This document shows, piece after piece, positions 8,216 to 17,413 of a stretch of DNA of 64,000 bases (the first letter of the stretch is position 1; each line of letters begins with the position of its first letter). Position numbers and translations under genes: made by a program. The notes beneath the pieces were generated by a model. It was not told where the DNA came from. It searched no databases and saw only the letters and a list, made by a program, of their open reading frames with translations. The stretch is from Enterocloster lavalensis (GTDB lineage: Bacteria > Bacillota > Clostridia > Lachnospirales > Lachnospiraceae): positions 248,001 through 312,000 of the forward strand of contig NZ_CABJCG010000001.1 of the NCBI RefSeq assembly GCF_902364025.1, written 5' to 3'.

Positions 8216-9526
8216 TTACTGCGCTGCGGCCTGTGTCAGGGTAGCCCAGTCGAGGCTGTCCCACTGAGGCTCTGCTGCCGCGCCATTGGCATCGGCCCAG
8301 TAGAAGCCCAGGTTGGTCATGATGTTGGTCCACTCGCCGGAGTGCTCCGCCACATACTCAGCGTAAGTCATATCGGTTCCCTCTACCTTGGACAGGGCAA
8401 AGTTTTTCAGGGTATAGATTTCCGGAATGCCGTCCGGATACAGAATCGCTGCTGCTGCCTGGTTGCAGGGATAGGAGTCGAATTCCTCGCCCCATGCCGC
8501 CTGAACGTCTGCAGATCCGAACCACTCTGCGAATGCCTTAACCGCCTCGGTCTGCTCCTCGGTACGGTCCGCTTTATCCAGAATACCGATGTACTCGGCA
8601 ATGTAATAGGTGCCGTCGTCAATGTCCACTAACGCCCAGTTCTCCGGCTGCATGGTTCCTAACAGCGGTTTGTCGGAGCTCTCCGCAGCGGCATCGATCT
8701 TGCCGTACAGGGAGGAGGAGTAGAAGGTGGAAACCTGAACTTCGCCCTTGTTTAACGGGTCAAAGCCGTACTTATAGTCGTCGCCGCCGCTCTTGCCCTC
8801 TTCGCAGTATTTCCACAGCATCTTCCAGCCGTCCACGGAAACGCCGCCCGCCGGTGAAGACGGATCGATGAAGGAGTAAAGCATCGCGGAGTTGATGTTC
8901 GCGTTGGTGGTTCCGCCGACCTTGTTCTGACGGTACCAGGTGTAGCCGCAGTCAACCAGATCGGACCAGTGTTTGAAGTGAAGCTCCTGACCGTTGGTCC
9001 CCAGCTCGTCGTTCCGGTAAAGCATCAGAACGTTCTGGATTACCAGGCCGTAAGCCTTACCCGGATAAGCGTATTCGCCTACCTCGCCGGACCAGGAAGG
9101 AGTCCAGTCGATCACGGACAGGTTCTCATATTTTCCATTTACCAGCTGGCTCCAGCGGGTCTCGTTGAGGCCGAACAGGATGTCGCCGTCCTTGTTCTCG
9201 TTGGCGGCCTGAATTGCGGCCGTGTCGCCGGAAATAACGCTGTTGTCATCGATGGAAATGCTGAATCCGGCATCCTTTGCCGCATTGATCAGCCAGGTGG
9301 TGCGCTCGGTGGAGTTGGAGTTGGAATAAATGCGGATGGTGTAATCGGAATAATCCTTATCTTCCGCCTTCTCCTCTTCCTTCGGTGCCTCCGTGCCGGC
9401 GGCAGCGCTTGTCTCCGTCTTCTGAGCCTCCGATGCCGGAGCCGCAGGGGCTTCTTTCTTTCCGCAGCCTGCCAGCGCGGTGGCGGCCATTGACAGGGAA
9501 AGCAGTACAGCTAATGTCTTTTTCAT
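8216..9526 (-). CDS. ABC importer substrate-binding lipoprotein
   Basis: A 436-residue extracellular solute-binding protein, first gene of the importer operon. The signal peptide MKKTLAVLLSLSMAATALAGC ends in a lipobox (LAGC), so the mature protein is lipid-anchored on the outer face of the membrane. An Ala/Glu/Lys-rich linker (about residues 22-60) precedes the binding domain (YTIRIYSNSNSTERTTWLIN onward). It belongs to the iron(III)/AfuA-type cluster of binding proteins by its operon partners and general pattern. The ATG is preceded by AAAAGGAGAGGTAAT. The ligand cannot be read from sequence. A divergently transcribed sensor operon containing a second binding protein starts about 310 nt away and probably controls it. 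Confidence 0.9.
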   Translation of the reverse strand: MKKTLAVLLSLSMAATALAGCGKKEAPAAPASEAQKTETSAAAGTEAPKEEEKAEDKDYSDYTIRIYSNSNSTERTTWLINAAKDAGFSISIDDNSVISGDTAAIQAANENKDGDILFGLNETRWSQLVNGKYENLSVIDWTPSWSGEVGEYAYPGKAYGLVIQNVLMLYRNDELGTNGQELHFKHWSDLVDCGYTWYRQNKVGGTTNANINSAMLYSFIDPSSPAGGVSVDGWKMLWKYCEEGKSGGDDYKYGFDPLNKGEVQVSTFYSSSLYGKIDAAAESSDKPLLGTMQPENWALVDIDDGTYYIAEYIGILDKADRTEEQTEAVKAFAEWFGSADVQAAWGEEFDSYPCNQAAAAILYPDGIPEIYTLKNFALSKVEGTDMTYAEYVAEHSGEWTNIMTNLGFYWADANGAAAEPQWDSLDWATLTQAAAQ

Positions 9527-9838
9527 ATTACCTCTCCTTTTCTAAGATTTTGTTACCAAGTATCTTATAACAATTATTATATAGGCTCTGCCCCCGGATA
9601 GGAACCCGACAAAACTGCAATAATTCCCAATATTCTGCCATTTTTCATAATTCATCCAGCGGCATCGTCCGATAATCATGCATTTTTAACATTTTTGCTC
9701 CGACAAGGACCCGACGTTACAAAATAATAGACAAATCCGCCATTCGGAACCGATTCTGTACTTAGGATGACAAAACCACCCTGTTTATGGTAAAATGGTT
9801 GCATTGATATGAATTTTGTCCATGGGGGAGGAAATGAG
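9527..9838. promoter_or_regulatory. Divergent control region between importer and sensor operons
   Basis: No gene is seen in these 312 bases. For the plus-strand sensor operon there is ATGACA (9767-9772), 18 nt, TAAAAT (9791-9796), then GGGGGAGG before the ATG. For the minus-strand importer there is a perfect TATAAT (complement of 9576-9581) with only a weak -35 (TTCCTA, 17-nt spacer), as expected of an activator-dependent promoter. The AraC-type regulator of the sensor operon is the obvious candidate to bind in between. Confidence 0.55.
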
Positions 9839-10882
9839 ATGAACCTGAGTGCCATAAGGGCGCGGCTTTGCCTGATGCTTGCGCTGCTGCCCTTGGCCGG
9901 CGGCCTGTGCCTGTCCGGCTGTATCCGCGCGGAGCAGACGGACTATTCCGCCTTCGCTCCCGCAGAGGACAAGCGCCTGACCATATACACCTCCAATCTG
10001 GAGGAGGTCTACACCCCGATTATCCGGGAATTTGAGGAGCGGACCGGCATCTGGGTCCAGGTGGAAAACGGCGGCTCCATCGCCCTTTTAAAACAGATCG
10101 CCGAGGAGTCGGAAAATCCCCGCTGCGACGTGATATTGGGCGGCAGCGTGGAAAGCCTGTATTCCTTCCGAAACTATTTTTCTCCTTATAAAAGCGCGGA
10201 GGCCGAAAGTCTGCCCACTGAATACGTGCAGACCAACGGACTCTGGACGCCCTTCTCCATCCCTCCCGTAGTCCTGATCTATAACCCAAAGCTGGTGCGC
10301 ACCAATCCGCCCACAGGCTGGGACAGCCTTCTGGACCCGGCCTGGAAAGGGAAAATCGCCTTCGCCGATCCGGAAACCTCCGGCTCCAGCTACACGGCGC
10401 TGTCCACCATGGTGCAGATTCTCCCCGGCAGGGATGAGGACCTGATCCGCAGGTTTTACGAGAACCTGGAGGGCCGAACCATAGACCGGGCCGGACAGGT
10501 GGTCGGCGAGGTGGCCAACGGAAGCTGCTACATCGGAGTTACCCTGGAGGAAAACGCGCTTCGCAGCATCAAGAAGGGGTACGACATCGCCATGGTCTAC
10601 CCGAAGGAGGGCACCAGCGCCATCCCCGACGGGCTGGCCGTGATCGCAGGCTGTCCTCACGAGGAGAACGCACGGCTGTTTGTGGACTTCGCCCTGAGTC
10701 GGGACGTGCAGACCTATCTCTCCCGCTCCTCCAATCTCCGGGCCGTGAGAAGCGACGTGCCTCAGCCGGAGGGAGTCACCGGGGAGCTTTTGACCTTCCC
10801 CTACGATGTGGGCCTGGCCGGAAGCCGGCAGGAGGACTACCTGGCGCTGTGGCACAGTCTGCGGGAGGAGGTGCAGCCATGA
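9839..10882 (+). CDS. Sensor-associated substrate-binding lipoprotein (HptA-like)
   Basis: A 347-residue lipoprotein of the iron(III)/AfuA-type binding-protein family. Signal peptide with lipobox LSGC (Cys about residue 28) is followed by LTIYTSNLEEVYTPIIREFE, the usual start of this fold. No permease or ATPase lies in its operon; instead the gene overlaps the histidine kinase by ATGA. That arrangement is known from the staphylococcal HptA-HptS-HptR system, where the binding protein acts as extracytoplasmic co-sensor of glucose 6-phosphate. By analogy this protein should present its ligand to the kinase's outer domain. The ATG used here is preceded by GGGGGAGGAAATGAG; an upstream in-frame ATG lacks a good site. 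Ligand identity is inference. Confidence 0.88.
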   Translation: MNLSAIRARLCLMLALLPLAGGLCLSGCIRAEQTDYSAFAPAEDKRLTIYTSNLEEVYTPIIREFEERTGIWVQVENGGSIALLKQIAEESENPRCDVILGGSVESLYSFRNYFSPYKSAEAESLPTEYVQTNGLWTPFSIPPVVLIYNPKLVRTNPPTGWDSLLDPAWKGKIAFADPETSGSSYTALSTMVQILPGRDEDLIRRFYENLEGRTIDRAGQVVGEVANGSCYIGVTLEENALRSIKKGYDIAMVYPKEGTSAIPDGLAVIAGCPHEENARLFVDFALSRDVQTYLSRSSNLRAVRSDVPQPEGVTGELLTFPYDVGLAGSRQEDYLALWHSLREEVQP

Positions 10883-12573
10883 GATCCTGGATCCGCCATT
10901 CCTTCAAAAACCGGATATTCGTCACGGTTCTGCTGGTGACGCTGCTGCCCCTGCTGTTCTGCGACGTGCTGGTGATGCAGGTTCAGAGGGCCAGAAGCGA
11001 GAGCAGCCTGGCCACCCAGGCCCAGGCTCAGTTAAACGGGTTGGAGCAGGCTCTGGACACCACCTGCCTCTCCTACCGCCAGGCGGCCAAACGGCTCTGC
11101 GGCAGCACTATGATCCGCAACGCCTTAAACCGCAAAACCGCCAATTCCCGGGTGGTCTACCAGCTGCTGTTCATGGAGACGGACCGGCTGCGCGAGCACG
11201 CCCGCTTCGACATCTTCAGTTCCGAGGGCAAATGCCTTTACAGCACGGTCAGCCCCCTGCCGGAGGAGGAGCGCAATCCGCGCTGGGGCGTTCTCTACGC
11301 CGCGGGGCAGACCGACGGGCTGGCCTTCGGCAAGGGGACCGGCCAGACGGCCATGACCGCGGCCCAGGCGGTCCGCGGCTACGGCGGCCGCATCCTGGGC
11401 TACGTGGTGATCACCATGACCAGCACCGACTTCGAACGTCTCTTTGACGGGCTTTACAGCGCCACCCATGTGGTGATCCTGTTGGATCCCACCTGGCAGA
11501 CCATCTACCACACCCAGCCGGCCCAGGCGGAGTCCTCCACGGCTGCGTTGAGGAGCCAGCTCCTCGCAGGCAAACCGCTCACCGGGGCGGACGGGGAATA
11601 CTACTACTTTTTGACCCGCAATGAGGGCACCGGCCTTTCCCTGATTCTACAGCAGCCGAAAACCTTCAGCTCCCAGGTCATGGATACCTTCTACACGGTC
11701 AGCATCCTGATGGGGCTTATGTGCCTGCTGCTCTGCCTCTGGTGCGCCTGGCTCTTGAGCCGCCACCTGTCCCAGCCGGTTCACCAGCTGGACGAGGCCA
11801 TGGGGGAGATCAAGAAGGGAAATCTGGAGATCCATATGGAAACGGACCGTGAGGACGAGCTGGGGCGTCTTACGGAAAGCTTTAACCGCATGACAGAGGA
11901 ATACCGGCAGAACCTGGTGCGCTCCGTGGCCCGCCAGAGGGAACTCAACGAGACGCAGCTGCGGATGATGCAGGCCCAGCTGAACCCACATTTCCTATAT
12001 AATACCCTGGATTCCATGAAGTGGCTGGGCGTAACCCACCACGTGCCCCAGGTGGCCACCCTGGCAACGGACCTGGCCGTCATCCTCCGGGCCGGAATCT
12101 CCGGCAGCGAGTTTATCACGCTGGAGGACGAGCTGGAGCTGGTGGACCGCTACATCGATATTCAGTCCCTCCGGTTTGAGGACCGCTTCACCTGTGAGAT
12201 CGACGTGCCGGACCGGCTGCAGAGCTGTCTTGTGCCCAAGCTGGTCTTGCAGCCCCTGGTGGAAAACGCCATTATCCACGGGGTCGTGGACCGGGAGGAC
12301 GGCTATATCAAGCTGCAGGCCGAGGAACAGGAGGGCGATCTCCTGCTCTCCGTTTACGACAACGGCTGCGGCATTCCGCCGGATGTTCTGGCCCGCCTCA
12401 ACAGCAAGGATCAGAAAATTCCGGGCGAACATTTGGGACTGTTTAATGTGAGCAGCATCATCCGGCTGCATTTTGGAGAAAAATATGGTATTTCGGCGGA
12501 AACTACGCCGGGAGACGGCAGCTGCGTGCGGCTGCTCTTACCGATACAGAAGAAGGAGAACAACAATGCTTAA
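10879..12573 (+). CDS. Sensor histidine kinase, YesM/HptS family
   Basis: A 564-residue membrane kinase. A first transmembrane helix (about residues 13-36, TVLLVTLLPLLFCDVLVM) and a second (about 272-295, VSILMGLMCLLLCLWCAWLL) frame an extracytoplasmic sensor domain. A HAMP segment follows, then the His_kinase domain with QLNPHFLYNTLDSMKWLG (phospho-accepting His about residue 371) and an HATPase domain with N-box VVENAIIHG and G-box DNGCGIPP. This is the LytS/YesM architecture. Its start overlaps the binding-protein stop (ATGA) and its end overlaps the response-regulator start by 8 nt, implying translational coupling. It should autophosphorylate upon ligand-bound lipoprotein contact and pass phosphate to the next gene's product. 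Confidence 0.95.
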   Translation: MRSWIRHSFKNRIFVTVLLVTLLPLLFCDVLVMQVQRARSESSLATQAQAQLNGLEQALDTTCLSYRQAAKRLCGSTMIRNALNRKTANSRVVYQLLFMETDRLREHARFDIFSSEGKCLYSTVSPLPEEERNPRWGVLYAAGQTDGLAFGKGTGQTAMTAAQAVRGYGGRILGYVVITMTSTDFERLFDGLYSATHVVILLDPTWQTIYHTQPAQAESSTAALRSQLLAGKPLTGADGEYYYFLTRNEGTGLSLILQQPKTFSSQVMDTFYTVSILMGLMCLLLCLWCAWLLSRHLSQPVHQLDEAMGEIKKGNLEIHMETDREDELGRLTESFNRMTEEYRQNLVRSVARQRELNETQLRMMQAQLNPHFLYNTLDSMKWLGVTHHVPQVATLATDLAVILRAGISGSEFITLEDELELVDRYIDIQSLRFEDRFTCEIDVPDRLQSCLVPKLVLQPLVENAIIHGVVDREDGYIKLQAEEQEGDLLLSVYDNGCGIPPDVLARLNSKDQKIPGEHLGLFNVSSIIRLHFGEKYGISAETTPGDGSCVRLLLPIQKKENNNA

Positions 12574-13312
12574 AGTGCTCGTAGTAGACGACGAATCCGT
12601 GGTCCGCAGGGGAATTGTCCTGGGCGTGGACTGGGCCTCCATGGGCTGTGTGGTGGTGGGGGAAGCCACCAACGGCGAGGAGGGCATCGCGGCCGTGGAG
12701 CGGTACAACCCCAACCTGATCATCACCGACATCCGCATGCCCCACATGGACGGCATCGAGATGATGACGGAGCTGCGCCGCCGGGGTTGCCGGGCTCACG
12801 TCATCCTCCTGACCGCTTACAGCGATTTTTCCTACGCCCGCAGCGCGCTCCAGTTCGGGGCCGCGGATTATCTGTTAAAACCATTCCGGGACCAGGAGCT
12901 GGTGGCCGCCATCGGCCGGGTCCGGGAACGGGAGCAGATGCAGACCTCCCTGGCCCCCCAGGATATGCTGAGCCTCGCCAAGGGGGATAAGAGCAAGTAC
13001 GTGCTGGAGGCCATGAATTATATCGCGGAGCATTACAGCGACAGCGACATCAGCATCACGCCCATCGCCCGCTCCCTGGGCGTCAGCGAGAGCCATCTGA
13101 GCCATGTATTCAAGAAGGAAACCAGCTATACCATCGTCAATTACCTCACCCAGTACCGCATCCACATGGCCATGAAGCTTCTGCAGGACTGCCGGTACAA
13201 GGTATACGAGGTGGCGGAGATGGTGGGCTATCGGGACGTGGCCTATTTCGGCAGCACCTTTAAGAAGCTGGCGGGCATGTCGCCGTCGGAGTATCAGGAC
13301 CGGTGCCACTAA
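12566..13312 (+). CDS. AraC-type response regulator (YesN/HptR family)
   Basis: A 248-residue regulator: receiver domain (residues 1-120) with acidic pair VVDDE, phospho-acceptor Asp55 in LIITDIRMPHMDG and Lys in LLKPF, then a C-terminal AraC double helix-turn-helix (about 150-248) with SLGVSESHLSHVFKKE and VGYRDVAYFGSTFKKLAGMSPSEY. The start ATG follows AGAAGGAG and lies inside the end of the kinase gene. It is the last gene of the lipoprotein-kinase-regulator operon and most likely activates the divergent ABC importer. The protein is shorter than many YesN proteins (no long linker), matching the compact HptR-like form. The gene ends overlapping the stop of the convergent GGDEF gene by 4 nt. 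Confidence 0.95.
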   Translation: MLKVLVVDDESVVRRGIVLGVDWASMGCVVVGEATNGEEGIAAVERYNPNLIITDIRMPHMDGIEMMTELRRRGCRAHVILLTAYSDFSYARSALQFGAADYLLKPFRDQELVAAIGRVREREQMQTSLAPQDMLSLAKGDKSKYVLEAMNYIAEHYSDSDISITPIARSLGVSESHLSHVFKKETSYTIVNYLTQYRIHMAMKLLQDCRYKVYEVAEMVGYRDVAYFGSTFKKLAGMSPSEYQDRCH

Positions 13313-15062
13313 ATGGCGCCGGTCTCCTCCTCCCCTTTCCGTTTCAGATCCGGGCTGTAGATCCGGTAATTGCCGCGCCCGGTGCGTTTGACATCATACA
13401 GGGCGGTGTCGGCCTTCTGATACAGCTCCTGGAAGGTCCGCCCGTCCCGGGGATAGAACACCACCCCGAGGCTGCACGTGATCTCTCTATTCTCCTCGTC
13501 CGGGTGCTTCAAAACCTGGCAGAACATATCAATTCTGGGAATCATTTCCTCCTCTGAGGAGATATCGTTCAGAAAGACCATGAACTCATCTCCGCCCATT
13601 CTGCCGCAAAGATCCGTTTTCCGTAGAAATCCCTTTATGAACCTGGCAGTCTCACGGATAACCTGATCGCCGTAGGGGTGCCCATACTGATCATTGTGCT
13701 TTTTGAACTCGTCGATATCAAGCATAATCAGAGCATGGCGTTTCGGTGGTGTGCTGTTTTTTAGAATCCTGGAAACTCTGGCAATAAACGTCTCCCGGTT
13801 GAGGAGCCCGGTCATCCCGTCGTGTTCCATCCGGCTGCGCACCTTCAACTCCGTCCTCTTCTCCTGGTCAATATCCAGGGTCATCATAAACAGCCTCACA
13901 TCGCTGCTGTAAGGGTCCGCCAGCAAAAGAAGGACTGCACGAACCCAAATAATACCCCCCCCCCCCATATATCATCAACACCATCCGTGCCAACGCGAGC
14001 ACCGTCTATACACTTTCTCCGATAATCGAGAACCCCGGTAGTCTGTCCATGGTAGTAGCGGCCCAGAAGCGAATCTCGTTCAAAAAATTTGTTAAACTTT
14101 TCAAGGTCGTGCTCATATACAAAATTCTCGGCAATGTAACGCACGGTGCCGGTATACGTTTTCTGAGAACGCAGACAATCCGGCTTGACATCCCCCTTCG
14201 TATCATCATACAAGTCCTTGGTCAGATTGTACTCATAGACGCCGAAGGTCTTTCCTTCCCTGGCCTTGAAGTAATTGCTCCATTTCTGGTAGGACAGCTC
14301 CTTCTCCCGCTGCTCCGTGATGTCTTCACAGGAAATAACCGCACGTTTTACGGCCCCATATTCATCGAAGATGGAGCTATACTTGGCCTCATACCAGCCG
14401 AATGAGCCGTCCCTGCGCCGCTTTCTGACCACGGAATGGCCGCTCTTCTCTCCGCGGATGATGGATTCGTAAAATGCCACATAGTCGTTCACACACGCCT
14501 CATCGATGGCCCCTGAGCGTATAACGCTGTAGGGCACATCGTCCATCACCGGAGGCAGTCCGAATTCATCGGCAGCCGATTTCGGCTGCTTAAGCCGCCG
14601 GGATGCCGGCTCATAAATATACATCATTTTATCCGTGAGCTGAAATGCGATTTTACTCTCCTGCATGCTCATCCGAAGCTGCTCCTCCATCTGTTTGCGG
14701 TCTGCGATATCAAACAGCGCACAGAGCAGGCTTCCAGGCCTGTCCGGGTCGTACGCGCACCGCACCAGAAGCCACATCAGCTTTCCCGAGCTGTGGATCG
14801 CTCGGAATTCCAGCTGGAAATACCGGTCCTTTCGACGGATATGGCCTTGTACGGTATCCATAATGGATTGATAGTCGTCCTCCGGCAGAATAAACTTCGC
14901 ATTTGTAAACCCCTGTGCCTCCGCGTTCTCGGCGGTATAACCATAGAGCTGGTAATACGATTGATTTGCATACAGAATGGTGAGCTTTTCATCTAACGCC
15001 ACATGGCAAAGGCCGCATGGCGTCCCGTCAAGCATCATTTTATAGTATTCCAGTTCGTTCAT
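13309..15062 (-). pseudogene. PAS-GGDEF diguanylate cyclase gene interrupted at a poly-G tract (phase-variable or broken)
   Basis: Two overlapping frames together make one protein. The 5' part (13896-15062) starts MNELEYYKMML and carries PAS-like sensor repeats (ANQSYYQLYGYTAENAEAQG; DITEQREKELSYQK). The 3' part (13309-13968) carries DPYSSDVRLFMMTLDID and an intact GGDEF domain with GRMGGDEFMVF, expected to make cyclic di-GMP. The frames differ by one base at a run of 12 G (12 C on the plus strand). Adding one G, or removing two, joins them into DDIWGGGGIIWVRAV, one uninterrupted protein of about 584 residues. In the present state translation ends about 25 codons after the tract with no GGDEF domain. 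It could be a contingency locus, a fixed pseudogene or a base-calling error. The ribosome binding site is weak (GGTGAGG). Convergent with the response-regulator gene. Confidence 0.85.
13955..13966. repeat. C12/G12 homopolymer inside the GGDEF gene
   Basis: Twelve consecutive C on the plus strand, the only such long G/C run noticed in the window. It lies exactly where the reading frame of the PAS-GGDEF gene breaks. Lengths of 10 or 13 would restore the frame; 11 or 12 would not. Confidence 0.95.
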
Positions 15063-15331
15063 AACAAACCCTCACCTCTCCCCCTGCCAATGTCCGGGCA
15101 ATATATTGTACGGCATCTGTTTTATTTTCTGTGCTCAGATACCATATAATGACAGTATAGCAAATCTACGCGGAAATTACAATTTCTTCGCAAAAAATTC
15201 CCCCCGCAGGCAGAATGCGACTAAACAATCGCCCGCAGGCTACACCGGCGTCCCATTGCATTCAGTCAAAAAGGCGCCCCTCACGCCGGTTGCCGACGTT
15301 TGGGGCGCCCTCTATGTAATTTCTGTGGAAC
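15063..15331. other. Intergenic stretch between GGDEF gene and pckA terminator
   Basis: No coding sequence supported. Contains the presumed promoter region of the GGDEF gene, with TATAAT-like minus-strand sequences but no clear pair, and the pckA terminator at its right end. Confidence 0.5.
15268..15309 (-). terminator. Rho-independent terminator of pckA
   Basis: Minus-strand GGCGCCCC/GGGGCGCC perfect 8-bp arms with a 21-nt loop that itself can pair (CGGCAACCG), followed by TTTTTG. It begins 22 nt after the pckA stop. Confidence 0.85.
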
Positions 15332-16936
<1,605 letters not shown>

Positions 16937-16982
16937 CTTTGATTCAACCTCTCTTTTCTTAAAAATTTGAATGTCAGTTCTA

Positions 16983-17011
16983 ACTTTAGTACATTCAATC
17001 GAAATAGTCAA
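16983..17011 (-). promoter_or_regulatory. Promoter of pckA
   Basis: Minus-strand TTGACT, 17-nt spacer, TAAAGT, with the -10 box 47 nt upstream of the pckA ATG in an AT-rich stretch. Confidence 0.65.
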
Positions 17012-17033
17012 TAATTTATCAAATTTTTTTGAC

Positions 17034-17360
17034 TTAAATTAACTTCTTCGTCTCCCAATTCTCGAAACGGATCGTCATTGTTTCACGCCACTCCCCGCTG
17101 GGGCAGATATCAATCAGCTGCCGGTAGCCCGGATTTGAAACAGCGTAGGATTCCACCAAGCGCAGGAGCCCCCACTCGACCTCATACATGGTGCTTTCAG
17201 GAAACGTCCGCATCAGTACCCCGACCTCCTCCGCCGTGAGCGGAAGCTTTACCTTTGCCAGCAGTTCCTCAAACCGCCCGACGATTTCTCCCGGCGGTTC
17301 ACAGTCCGTCGAGTCCGGCATCCGGCCCAACGCTTTCAGTTCATCAATGGCACCCTGCAT
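17034..17360 (-). CDS. Small protein of unknown function downstream of hybrid histidine kinase
   Basis: I do not recognise this 108-residue protein. It is soluble and acidic, mostly helical in appearance, with a proline-containing N-terminal third ([14 protein letters not shown]), a middle segment [32 protein letters not shown] and a C-terminal [11 protein letters not shown]. No signal peptide, Cys pairs or known motif. The start chosen ([12 protein letters not shown]) has AGGAGG seven bases upstream; the frame also opens at a GTG that overlaps the kinase stop codon (GTGA), so translational coupling is possible with a longer, Arg-rich N-terminus. The gene follows the hybrid histidine kinase directly in the same direction, suggesting a signalling partner such as a phosphotransfer or regulatory helix bundle, but there is no convincing HPt histidine motif. 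Confidence 0.65.
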   Translation of the reverse strand: MQGAIDELKALGRMPDSTDCEPPGEIVGRFEELLAKVKLPLTAEEVGVLMRTFPESTMYEVEWGLLRLVESYAVSNPGYRQLIDICPSGEWRETMTIRFENWETKKLI

Positions 17361-17413
17361 CTCCATTCCTCCTGACATCCATCGTTTTCCCCTTCTTCTC
17401 CTGCGGGCACGTA

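Noticed and set aside
13309..15062. Two independent genes, one PAS protein and one GGDEF protein
   Set aside because: The second frame's only early ATG abuts the G-run without a ribosome binding site, and the domains together make one normal PAS-GGDEF protein.
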